Notes: generated from the letters alone by a model not told the origin. Shown: positions 1 to 6,466, counted from the stretch's first letter. The stretch: 9,083 nucleotides of DNA from Bacteroidota bacterium (GCA_009778375.1 WRJW01000177.1:1-9083); one strand, 5' to 3'. Made by a program: numbers and translations.

Positions 1-1100
1 TATCGCTTCTTCAACACAAAATATACAGGGATCACATATTGTGTCCGCACGGCCTTTCCGTTCTTGACGCCAGGCTTCCACTTGGGAGAGGCCGCCACTA
101 CGCGGAGGGCCTCATCGTCCAAAAGAGGATCGACCGATTGCATGACTTGGACATGACCTACCGACCCGTTAACTTCTATTACAAATTGCACCAACACCCT
201 ACCCTGAATACCCTGGGCTACTGCGGCATCGGGGTATTTGAGGTATTTGTTCACCCATAACTTTAAAAACTGAGCCTCGTCTCCATGCTGAAATTTAGGA
301 CGTTTGTCTACTTGTGATAGCGTGTAAATCCCATCTGCTCCGGCAGAGGACAGCATCGGGAGCGGATCCAGAGTGGCTACTATCCGCAAAAAATCGTACA
401 TATAGGCCACCCTACCCTCCATTTCCGCCGGACTCCCTCCTGTAAACAACAGGGCCGGAATCTGTTTTTGAAAAAAATGATAGTGATCAGAAGGAAAACT
501 ATTGACATCAAATATCTTGGGAAGAAAAGAGGAGGGAAGGTCTACCGACCAAAGCAACTCGGAGATTTCTACATTGGGCTTTGGCATATACGCACTAAAA
601 GTATTGTTGTACCCGCTCCGATCAATCATATCAAAGTTAATCATAAAGACTGTCTTGTTGATGGGGGAAAAGGCACGGTTTACAAAATACCAGGAGCCGG
701 CCGATCCGATTTCTTTGGCCCCAAAGGCCACAAAAACCAGCGAACGTTTAAAAAACCATGGCTGAGCAGCAATGGTTTTGGCCAGTTCGAGCATCATGGC
801 CACGCCGGATTCGTTATGGTCATAGGGAGCGCCGATTACTATATATTCTTCTCTGAGCAGGGGATCGCTGCCGGAGATGATACCTACAATATTTTGAGAA
901 GAAAGGGTGTCGCCCTCCGATTCAACAACCGAAAAATCCTGAACGCCGTCCGAATATATAAACTCCAAACCATACTCTTTAAAACAACGGCTTATATAGG
1001 CAGCTGAATTTTGATTCTCAATCACTTGAGCCCGGAGCGACTGAAACATCGGCAATAACCCTGCAGACAAGACGCCGCACAAAAAGAGACGCTTCATCAT
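1..1100 (-). CDS. Exported M28-peptidase-like protein fused to a TonB C-terminal domain (stop codon at window edge)
   Basis: One uninterrupted frame of 366 codons runs from an ATG at 1100 to the window edge. The next two bases are TA, so the stop probably lies exactly at the edge. ATG-ATG-AAG gives two possible starts (1100 or 1097). Residues 1-24 form a signal peptide ending LRA before QVIENQ. Residues about 68-245 resemble the M28 zinc aminopeptidase fold (EYIVIGAPYDH, SLVFVAFGAKEIGSAGS, MINFDMIDR, SDHYHF). Residues about 268-366 are a clear TonB C-terminal domain (LKYPDAA, GIQGRVLVQFVIEVNGSV, SVDPLLDDEALRV, PKWKPG). Several M28 catalytic positions look lost: GAHYD is GAPYD, the metal loop before the xSG motif is shortened, and the catalytic Glu of GAEE is Lys129 (GAKE). 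Glu130, Asp157 and His206 remain. It is probably exported to the periplasm and may be a non-catalytic, peptide- or partner-binding protein (inference). It is the last gene of the gcvT cluster, 12 nt after the PAS gene. Confidence 0.85.
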   Translation of the reverse strand, partial: MMKRLFLCGVLSAGLLPMFQSLRAQVIENQNSAAYISRCFKEYGLEFIYSDGVQDFSVVESEGDTLSSQNIVGIISGSDPLLREEYIVIGAPYDHNESGVAMMLELAKTIAAQPWFFKRSLVFVAFGAKEIGSAGSWYFVNRAFSPINKTVFMINFDMIDRSGYNNTFSAYMPKPNVEISELLWSVDLPSSFLPKIFDVNSFPSDHYHFFQKQIPALLFTGGSPAEMEGRVAYMYDFLRIVATLDPLPMLSSAGADGIYTLSQVDKRPKFQHGDEAQFLKLWVNKYLKYPDAAVAQGIQGRVLVQFVIEVNGSVGHVQVMQSVDPLLDDEALRVVAASPKWKPGVKNGKAVRTQYVIPVYFVLKKR

Positions 1101-1112
1101 CTTCGCATACAA

Positions 1113-1439
1113 TTATCGAATATAATGTGGAAGTTCTGCCGGCAGTACGATTGACAACTCTACCAATCCGGCTATTAATCCTTCTTTGTACCAAGGAGTT
1201 TGGTGAATTAATTTTTTGACGCCATTTTTTTCTATGGTATACGTGTTAGGCTCTCCATCTTGCATCAACCGCAGGATACTATTCCACGACTTGAGGGTGT
1301 GGCAATCTTTCAGGTTTTTCCCTGTAAAATCTCCATCATCAGCAAAAGTCGCTTTAGATTTTTGGTTTTGGTACAACACCACCCCTTCGGCATTGCAGAC
1401 GGTAACGGCGCAGGAGAGTTCATGGGCCCAGTCAAACAT
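1113..1439 (-). CDS. Small single-domain PAS protein
   Basis: This 108-residue protein consists of almost nothing but one PAS-like domain (about residues 6-97). It starts WAHELSCAVTVCNAEGVVLYQNQKS, the usual PAS opening in which a line such as 'what was in the mind of the writer' is compared with a ligand pocket. It goes on to GKNLKDCH and the closing strands NTYTIEKNGVKKLIHQTPWY and GLVELSIVLP. There is no signal peptide, membrane segment, kinase, GGDEF or DNA-binding domain, so it should be cytosolic and must act through a partner. PAS domains bind small ligands or cofactors or form dimers; the ligand here cannot be read from sequence. Its ATG lies 2 nt after the gcvT stop, which implies translational coupling with gcvT. 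Similar small PAS proteins occur beside gcvT in Bacteroidales as far as I recall, so a link to glycine or one-carbon metabolism is plausible but unproven. Confidence 0.82.
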   Translation of the reverse strand: MFDWAHELSCAVTVCNAEGVVLYQNQKSKATFADDGDFTGKNLKDCHTLKSWNSILRLMQDGEPNTYTIEKNGVKKLIHQTPWYKEGLIAGLVELSIVLPAELPHYIR

Positions 1440-1441
1440 GA

Positions 1442-2548
1442 CTATCTTTTATAAAAAGGCATTTTTACCGTTTTGGCTTTTAACAATTTCCCTCTTACGT
1501 TCACAAACACCTCCGTGTCGAGTTTACTAAAGGCGGTTTGCACATAGCCCATACCTACCCCAATCTTTAAGCAGGGAGACATGGTACCCGAAGTAACCAC
1601 ACCAATACCCCTACCTTCGGAATCGCAAAGCTCATATCCGTGACGGGGAATACCACGATCCATCATTTCAAAACCAATTAGTTTGCGATTAATTCCCTCT
1701 GCTTTCAGGGCGAGGAGGGAGGCTTTATCGATAAAATCACCTTTGGCATCGGAAAATTTGGTAATCCAACCCAACCCCGCTTCAAGGGGAGAGGTGGTAT
1801 CGTCTATATCGTTTCCGTAGAGACAAAAACCCATCTCTAATCGCAAGGTGTCGCGCGCTCCCAGACCAATGGGGCGAATCCCTAATTCGGCGCCTGCTTC
1901 AAAAACGGCGCTCCACAATTGGGCTCCATCCTTATTAGCCACATAAACTTCGCATCCTCCCGCACCGGTGTATCCGGTAGTGGAGAAAATGGCGTCGCCT
2001 ATTCCGGCCACGCCACACTTAACAAAGGTATAATACTCCATACTTTCTATGGGTTGGTCGCAAATCTTTTGCATTACCTTGAGCGCCAGCGGGCCTTGAA
2101 TAGCTAACTGGCAAATTTCGTCAGAGGCATTGTAGAGCTCCTTTCCGGGGTTGATGTGGAAGCGAGGGGCTATGGCAGCCAAATGATCCCAGTCCTTTTG
2201 GATATTGGCAGCGTTAACGACCAATAAATAGGTCTGATCATCCATACAATACACCAACAAATCGTCCACAATCCCCCCTCTCCCGTTGGGGAAACAGGAA
2301 TATTGTACCTTGCCGGGTATTAATAAGGAGGCGTCGTTTGAGGTGGTATATTGTACAAAAGCTAAGGCGTTGGGGCCCTTTACCCAAAACTCGCCCATAT
2401 GGCTGACGTCAAAAACCCCTACTCCTTGCCGAACACACAAATGCTCCTCGTTGATACCTGTGTACTCTATGGGCATATTATAGCCCGCAAAAGGAGCCAT
2501 TCTGGCTCCCAAATCAATATGGAAGGTCGTAAACGGGGTTGTTTTCAT
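1442..2548 (-). CDS. gcvT: Aminomethyltransferase, T protein of the glycine cleavage system
   Basis: The 368-residue protein has full family length. The T protein takes the aminomethyl group carried on lipoyl-GcvH and transfers its methylene to tetrahydrofolate, giving 5,10-methylene-THF and ammonia in the cytosol. Diagnostic stretches are FAGYNMPIEY (20-29), GVFDVSHMGEF (44-54), GKVQYSCFPN (79-88), GGIVDDLLVY (91-100, holding the catalytic aspartate region), STTGYTGAGGCEVY, GLGARDTLRLEMGFCLYGND, and SPLEAGLGWITKF. The N-terminus MKTTPFTTFH matches the usual start in Bacteroidales, so the ATG at 2548 is sound although no Shine-Dalgarno is seen. This start lies inside the end of the upstream lipoprotein gene (35-nt overlap). 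The stop is TAG. gcvH and gcvP are not in the window; the gcv genes are often scattered in this group. It is probably co-transcribed with the lipoprotein gene upstream and the PAS gene downstream. Confidence 0.97.
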   Translation of the reverse strand: MKTTPFTTFHIDLGARMAPFAGYNMPIEYTGINEEHLCVRQGVGVFDVSHMGEFWVKGPNALAFVQYTTSNDASLLIPGKVQYSCFPNGRGGIVDDLLVYCMDDQTYLLVVNAANIQKDWDHLAAIAPRFHINPGKELYNASDEICQLAIQGPLALKVMQKICDQPIESMEYYTFVKCGVAGIGDAIFSTTGYTGAGGCEVYVANKDGAQLWSAVFEAGAELGIRPIGLGARDTLRLEMGFCLYGNDIDDTTSPLEAGLGWITKFSDAKGDFIDKASLLALKAEGINRKLIGFEMMDRGIPRHGYELCDSEGRGIGVVTSGTMSPCLKIGVGMGYVQTAFSKLDTEVFVNVRGKLLKAKTVKMPFYKR

Positions 2549-3203
2549 TATTTACCGGCTTGTTTTCGTTATTTTTGCGGTACTCCTCGTTCATTCTGCG
2601 GTACTCCTCGTTCATTAACATCTGGCGGTACTCCTCGTTGGTCATTTTGCGATGGTCATAGTTACTTCCCATGCGGTAATCGTCGTTAACAATCAGACGA
2701 TACTCCTCGTTAATGCTCCCGTAGTTTCCTTTATTTCCTCCATGCAGATTCTGATTAAGATCATATATCCAAATATCGTAGGGGGCGTAGGGAACCCGCT
2801 CCAAAAAACGGCACATATCCCTGTAGGCTTCGGCATAATCGTCATAAGAAGCGGCCGATATGGCCGAAAAGCCATTCCGGAAACGCATTTCCATAGGGGT
2901 AAATCCACTGTTGGATAACCGGGCCATCATCCGTACGGCATTATCTTCGACTAAGAAACAGCCAAAAATTACGTGGTAACGATGCACTTCGGGTAGTTTG
3001 GTCTCTGCAAGGAGTTTTTGTTCTTCCATCTGCCGTTGCTCCTCTTGCAGGCGTTGTTGTTCCTCTTCCGCCTTTTGACGCTCTACCCTCATTTGGGAAA
3101 TCTGCGCAGAAGTGGGCATGCCCAATCGACTCCTGACCCAATCGCAAGAACTCAAACTCATGGCTGATACCAATACCAGCGTAAACAGACACATTTTTTT
3201 CAT
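2514..3203 (-). CDS. SPOR-domain lipoprotein with a repetitive NEEYR tail
   Basis: This 229-residue protein has a lipoprotein signal peptide with lipobox LSSC and lipidated Cys20. A charged Glu/Gln-rich stretch at about 33-69 is probably a coiled coil. A SPOR domain follows at about 74-152 (RYHVIFGCFLVEDNAVRM, FRNGFSAISAASYDDYAEA, DIWIYDLN). SPOR domains bind denuded glycan strands of peptidoglycan, so a role at the cell envelope, perhaps at division sites, is inferred. After residue 160 the protein has no globular look: it carries four copies of NEEYR plus the variants NDDYR and NYDHR, then a doubled N-rich heptad (NNENKPV, NNENNPV). The tail runs 35 nt into gcvT in another frame, which may mean that an earlier stop was lost. 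It is the first gene of the minus-strand cluster, with a promoter about 30 bp upstream of its ATG. Envelope location is well supported; the exact role is not. Confidence 0.9.
   Translation of the reverse strand: MKKMCLFTLVLVSAMSLSSCDWVRSRLGMPTSAQISQMRVERQKAEEEQQRLQEEQRQMEEQKLLAETKLPEVHRYHVIFGCFLVEDNAVRMMARLSNSGFTPMEMRFRNGFSAISAASYDDYAEAYRDMCRFLERVPYAPYDIWIYDLNQNLHGGNKGNYGSINEEYRLIVNDDYRMGSNYDHRKMTNEEYRQMLMNEEYRRMNEEYRKNNENKPVNNENNPVYDLPY
2532..2573 (-). repeat. Two tandem 21-bp copies containing the gcvT start codon
   Basis: Copy 1 occupies 2573-2553 and copy 2 occupies 2552-2532 on the minus strand. Each encodes a heptad of the lipoprotein (NNENKPV and NNENNPV), and 17 of 21 bases agree. 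The gcvT ATG (2548-2546) lies in copy 2; the matching bases in copy 1 read ACG. Because the GcvT N-terminus MKTTPF is conserved in the family, copy 1 probably arose from a duplication of the gcvT start region and then diverged (inference). Confidence 0.75.
2577..2711 (-). repeat. Imperfect repeat encoding NEEYR motifs
   Basis: The 15-base unit for Asn-Glu-Glu-Tyr-Arg occurs at 2591-2577, 2612-2598, 2639-2625 and 2711-2697. Degenerate forms lie at 2687-2673 (NDDYR) and 2663-2649 (NYDHR). Copies are separated by 6 to 12 bases in the better-conserved part, always in multiples of three, so the reading frame is kept. The copies nearest the 3' end of the gene are most alike (GTACTCCTCGTT on the plus strand), which suggests recent expansion there. 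Confidence 0.85.
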
Positions 3204-3229
3204 CTCAATATGATTTGAATATTATCGTG

Positions 3230-3262
3230 CAAAGATACTTTGTTTGTTTTGGTTTTGACAAA
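3230..3262 (-). promoter_or_regulatory. Bacteroidales-type promoter for the lipoprotein-gcvT-PAS-M28 cluster
   Basis: On the minus strand TATCTTTG (3237-3230) matches the -7 consensus TAnnTTTG. A TTTG -33 element (3262-3259) lies 21 bp upstream of it. Transcription would start near 3223, giving a leader of about 20 nt before the ATG at 3203. Similarity to the known sigma-ABfr consensus is seen directly; activity is inferred. Confidence 0.6.
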
Positions 3263-3276
3263 ATAATGTACCTTTG
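3243..3276 (+). promoter_or_regulatory. Possible promoter for the capA-like gene, implying a near-leaderless transcript
   Basis: TACCTTTG at 3269-3276 is an exact TAnnTTTG match on the plus strand. Candidate -33 TTTG elements lie at 3243-3246 (22-bp spacing) or 3248-3251 (17 bp), neither ideal. The element ends 5 bp before the ATG at 3282, so the transcript would start at or next to the start codon. The -33 part overlaps the divergent promoter of the lipoprotein gene, so the two may compete for RNA polymerase. Confidence 0.35.
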
Positions 3277-3281
3277 GCGGG

Positions 3282-4415
3282 ATGAAGTTTTCAACATTTT
3301 TTCAACCATTCCTGTTATTCATTCTGTTCCAAACACATCATTTGGCAGAGGCTCAGGACGCCGCTTCTTGGGTACGCAAACTCTATGCTCCTCAGCCAGA
3401 TACAGTCTCTCTGTTCTTTTTGGGAGACATTATGCAACATGGATCTCAACTCACAGCAGCCAAGACTTTAACTGGATACGACTACCGTCCCTGCTTTGCC
3501 CCCCTCGCCCCCCGCCTGCGGGAGGCGGATGTATGCGTGGCCAATATAGAGACGGTATTTGCGGGCACTCCATACACCGGATACCCTATATTCTCCTCTC
3601 CGGACGCCCTGATTTCCGATCTCAAAGAGTCCGGCATAGGAATGTTGCTTACCGCCAACAACCATATTTGCGATCAGGGCGAAAAAGGGTTGCGGCTCAG
3701 CTTAAACCTGTTTGACTCCATATCCATACTCCACACCGGCGTCTTCAGGTCACCGGAAGAGCGCACTCAACGTTATCCATTAATGGTCAACCTAAAAGGC
3801 ATCAGGATCGCCCTGCTCTGCTATTCCTACGGCACCAACGGGTTTCCTGTCCCGCCGCCATATATCTTTAATCATATCGACACCACCATTATAGCGGCCG
3901 ACATTCAAAAGGCTCAACGGATGCAGGCCGATTTTATTATTGCCTGTATGCATTGGGGCGAAGAGTACCAAATCAAGCAAAATGCTCGACAAGAAATGCT
4001 GGCCAACTTTCTCTTTAATAAAGGTGTAGACATTATTATTGGCTCCCATCCCCATGTGCCTCAGGGTATAGAAGTGCATTATGATCACCTCCGCGAAATC
4101 CGCTACCTGGTCGCCTACTCTTTAGGAAATGTGGTATCCAATCAGCCCTTCCCCCATACCCAAATCGGTCTGCTGGCCAAGATTCGAATCATCAAAAACG
4201 GCTTTTACAAAGCTATTGCCTCTTTTGAAACGGAATGGATCGCCACCGAACATCGGCGCGAAGAGGGGGGACGCAAATACTACGTACTTCCTCTATCCCA
4301 ATGTACCCAATCATCGGCTTCTGTAACTATTCAGGACGACGGCACCCCCCTGCCCAGCCTTCGATTCCAAACCGATACCCTACCGTCCGGAACCATCCGC
4401 TTCACCCTTAAATAG
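3282..4415 (+). CDS. CapA/PgsA-family exported metallophosphatase-fold protein
   Basis: This 377-residue protein begins with a signal peptide (MKFSTFFQPFLLFILFQ, cleavage likely after LAEA at residues 21-24). It then follows the PGA_cap family closely: GDIMQH (48-53), ANIE (87-90), ANNH with Asp131 (125-131), CMHWGEEY (222-229), GSHPH (254-258) and SLGN (280-283). These are the conserved metal- and phosphate-site residues of the calcineurin-like fold, and all are present. Family members include CapA/PgsA of Gram-positive poly-gamma-glutamate capsule synthesis. In Bacteroidales the same domain is common without the other capsule genes, none of which lie here, so the substrate is unknown and a poly-gamma-glutamate role should not be assumed. 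The start at 3282 is chosen because it alone gives the full signal peptide. The stop is TAG, 13 nt before phoH, so the two genes are probably co-transcribed. Confidence 0.9.
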   Translation: MKFSTFFQPFLLFILFQTHHLAEAQDAASWVRKLYAPQPDTVSLFFLGDIMQHGSQLTAAKTLTGYDYRPCFAPLAPRLREADVCVANIETVFAGTPYTGYPIFSSPDALISDLKESGIGMLLTANNHICDQGEKGLRLSLNLFDSISILHTGVFRSPEERTQRYPLMVNLKGIRIALLCYSYGTNGFPVPPPYIFNHIDTTIIAADIQKAQRMQADFIIACMHWGEEYQIKQNARQEMLANFLFNKGVDIIIGSHPHVPQGIEVHYDHLREIRYLVAYSLGNVVSNQPFPHTQIGLLAKIRIIKNGFYKAIASFETEWIATEHRREEGGRKYYVLPLSQCTQSSASVTIQDDGTPLPSLRFQTDTLPSGTIRFTLK

Positions 4416-4428
4416 ACAACCCTCCCTT

Positions 4429-5367
4429 ATGGAAAAAATCATTTACATACAAGATATTGACCCCAGAGTCCTTTTTGGCACCAACAACCATCTGTTTGAA
4501 CTGTTGCGTAAATATTTTCCCAAACTAAAAATCATGGCTCGGGGAGAAGAGGTTAAGATACAGGGCCCCGACGAAGAGATTGTTCTCTTCCAAGAGCGCT
4601 TTGCCCTTCTTATGGCCTTAGCGCAAAGAAAAAACATCTTGCAGGAAACCGATATTCTCACCCTTTTTGGCGGAGAAAGCCTTGGAACAGAGGATTGGGA
4701 CGATGATCAAGCCATTGTCTTTGGAAACGACGGTAAATCTATCCGGGCACGCACCCCCAACCAACAAGCCTTAGCGGCCGCCTACGCCCAAAACGACCTG
4801 ATCTTTGCCTTAGGCCCTGCAGGCACCGGCAAAACATATACAGCCATTGCATTGTCCGTTAGGGCTTTAAAAAACAAAGAGGTAAAACGTATTATACTCA
4901 CCCGCCCTGCGGTAGAAGCCGGCGAGCGGCTTGGCTTTTTGCCGGGGGACCTGAAAGAAAAACTTGATCCGTATCTCCAACCACTTTACGACGCCCTCCA
5001 CGACATGATCCCGGGAAAACGACTCCAGACCTATATGGAAGAGGGAGTTATTCAGATTGCCCCCCTGGCCTATATGCGGGGACGGACCTTAGATAACGCC
5101 TGCGTGATTTTGGACGAAGCCCAAAACACCAACTTGGGGCAACTCAAAATGTTCCTGACCAGAATGGGATGCAATGCCAAATTTATTGTGACCGGAGACG
5201 CCACCCAAATCGACCTGCCCAGAAAGTCCGATTCGGGATTGCCCGAAGTCGAAAAAATGCTCAAACATACCAAAGGTATTGCTTTTATCTACTTTGACGA
5301 TCGGGATATGGTAAGGCACCCGTTGGTAAAGGAGATCGTGAAGGCATTTGAGCGGTTTGACGAATGA
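4429..5367 (+). CDS. phoH: PhoH-family ATPase (PhoH-like)
   Basis: This 312-residue cytosolic protein matches the PhoH family over its whole length. The N-terminal part (about 12-65) is the KH-like region typical of the PhoH/YbeZ type. The ATPase core has Walker A GPAGTGKT (129-136), the block RPAVEAGERLGFLPGDLKEK (159-178), YMRGRTL (215-221), Walker B VILDEAQNT (226-234) and the sensor-like TGDATQIDLP (255-264). The C-terminus (YFDDRDMVRHPLVKEIV) is also family-typical, so the stop at 5367 looks genuine. PhoH proteins are predicted RNA-linked ATPases or helicases; in many bacteria the gene lies near ybeY and acts in ribosome or RNA quality control. ybeY is not in this window. The gene follows the capA-like gene by 13 nt with no Shine-Dalgarno. 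Its last 83 nt overlap the 3' end of the convergent minus-strand gene, leaving no room for a terminator between them. Confidence 0.96.
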   Translation: MEKIIYIQDIDPRVLFGTNNHLFELLRKYFPKLKIMARGEEVKIQGPDEEIVLFQERFALLMALAQRKNILQETDILTLFGGESLGTEDWDDDQAIVFGNDGKSIRARTPNQQALAAAYAQNDLIFALGPAGTGKTYTAIALSVRALKNKEVKRIILTRPAVEAGERLGFLPGDLKEKLDPYLQPLYDALHDMIPGKRLQTYMEEGVIQIAPLAYMRGRTLDNACVILDEAQNTNLGQLKMFLTRMGCNAKFIVTGDATQIDLPRKSDSGLPEVEKMLKHTKGIAFIYFDDRDMVRHPLVKEIVKAFERFDE

Positions 5368-6463
5368 CAACCCCATCTGAAGTAATGCCCTCCAACTGAA
5401 TGGTATAGGCAGAATTGGAGTCAGCGCTATAAAATTCGATGTGCGCCGTACCCTCCTCTGTGAGTTGCACATCCGGTTTCCAGAAAATGGTGGTACGCAA
5501 GTCCGGTTTGGGGTTGGCGCGTTGCTCTTGGGTTTCGTATTTGGGCGAATAAAATTCTACGCTCTTTTTATAACCTTTGGGCATGGTTGTGAGGAGATGA
5601 AACGAATGTGCTTGATCAGGCTCTGCATCCTGATCGGTGGTAATCAATAATACGTCTCTTATCTTCTTATTCAGGTCCAATTCATCTCCCGATCCTTCTC
5701 CAAAACCCAACCTGAGGCCAAAAATAAATGATTCCGGCTCTTTAAGCACCTCCACCCTTTTGATGGGTACTCCTTGCAGGTCGTTTATGGAAAACCATTC
5801 GGGCATTATATTGTTGTCTAATACAATAAGAAGCCGCTTCCCGTCAGGACCTGTTACTATCCTCTCTCCTTGCTCATATTCGATCCTTGTCCCGTAGAAC
5901 AAACCAAGCATTCTAATGATATCTGTTTTAAATTGATCCACAAGATTTTGCGGTACGTATCTGTCGCTGATCGTGGAGGAATAGATGGAAGATCCTTTAT
6001 CTTTTGGTTTGTCGGCGGAAACTATTGCGGCTCTGAGATCGTAGGTTCTTAGCCCATATTCATTGGTAAATTGTTGATCTGCTTTGCTCATGTATTGATC
6101 AAATTGCACGTCCCTCTTTGGAAGTGGAGAAAAAACGGCATCTGCCAATGGCAAAGGATCATCAGCATCAAGCGATAGCTCCACCCTCCGATCCCTTAAG
6201 GCGCGTCCATACAAAAGAAAACGCGTACTGTCGGGAAAATCGGGCAGCGTCATTCGAAACCGTCCCAACGAGTCAGCCGTTGCCTCCCCAATAAAATCGA
6301 AATCTTTTGCCAAAACCAACACCGATCCGTTGGGGATGGGTTTGCCCGTAAAAAGCCCCTTTATGGACCCGGTCAACTCCTGCCTCACCTCTAAATATGC
6401 GTTAGGGGCCTCCATGACTCCTTGAACAACAGAGGGCATATCGTACCTTCTCCACCCTTGTGT
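5285..6463 (-). CDS. C-terminal part of an interrupted MG2/plug-like exported protein
   Basis: This stretch is open from directly after the TAG at 6466-6464 down to the stop at 5285, in the same frame as the upstream part. It supplies residues 505-896 of the joined protein. It opens TQGWRRYD, the sequence that family members normally carry just after the Leu-rich ALD-LL motif at which the TAG sits. Next comes a carboxypeptidase-regulatory-like beta-sandwich (about 531-600; ELTGSIKGLFTGKPIPNGSV, DSLGRF). A plug-like domain follows (about 672-780; LLIVLDNNIMPEWFSINDL, IKRVEVLKEPESFIFGLRL, RDVLLITT). The end region has FWKPDVQLTEEGTAHIEFYSADS and TIQLEGITSDG. No beta-barrel follows. If translated separately, the first ATG is 6439, preceded by GGAGAAGG at 6-nt spacing, but this fragment would lack a signal peptide. 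The last 27 codons lie opposite phoH. Confidence 0.75.
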   Translation of the reverse strand, partial: TQGWRRYDMPSVVQGVMEAPNAYLEVRQELTGSIKGLFTGKPIPNGSVLVLAKDFDFIGEATADSLGRFRMTLPDFPDSTRFLLYGRALRDRRVELSLDADDPLPLADAVFSPLPKRDVQFDQYMSKADQQFTNEYGLRTYDLRAAIVSADKPKDKGSSIYSSTISDRYVPQNLVDQFKTDIIRMLGLFYGTRIEYEQGERIVTGPDGKRLLIVLDNNIMPEWFSINDLQGVPIKRVEVLKEPESFIFGLRLGFGEGSGDELDLNKKIRDVLLITTDQDAEPDQAHSFHLLTTMPKGYKKSVEFYSPKYETQEQRANPKPDLRTTIFWKPDVQLTEEGTAHIEFYSADSNSAYTIQLEGITSDGVVIRQTAQMPSRSPLPTGALPYPDRQSR

Positions 6464-6466
6464 CTA
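6464..6466 (-). other. In-frame amber codon interrupting the MG2/plug-like gene
   Basis: The bases read GCG CTT TTG TAG ACA CAA GGG TGG on the minus strand. The frame does not shift: residues before (NALDALL) and after (TQGWRRYD) join as expected for the family, with one residue, usually Leu or Met, replaced by TAG. One base change from TTG would give this stop. gcvT, the capA-like gene and the gene ending at 8007 all end with TAG, so TAG does mean stop in this genome. Confidence 0.9.

Noticed and set aside
468..1007. A 179-codon plus-strand open frame
   Set aside because: It lies wholly opposite the M28-TonB gene, whose minus-strand frame shows clear domain motifs; the plus-strand translation resembles nothing and has poor composition for a protein.
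2577..2711. A CRISPR-like array
   Set aside because: The repeat unit is only about 15 bases, degenerate, spaced in multiples of three and entirely within a coding frame.
3512..3528. GC-rich hairpin CCGCCT-GCGGG-AGGCGG
   Set aside because: It lies inside the capA-like coding region, has no following T-run and can be explained by codon content; not supported as a terminator or operator.
3215..3715. A 166-codon plus-strand frame overlapping the start of the capA-like gene
   Set aside because: It is out of frame with the CapA motifs and ends in the middle of that gene; no recognisable protein features.
6464..6466. TAG recoded as an amino acid genome-wide
   Set aside because: gcvT (1442), the capA-like gene (4415) and the gene ending at 8007 all terminate with TAG at the expected family length.
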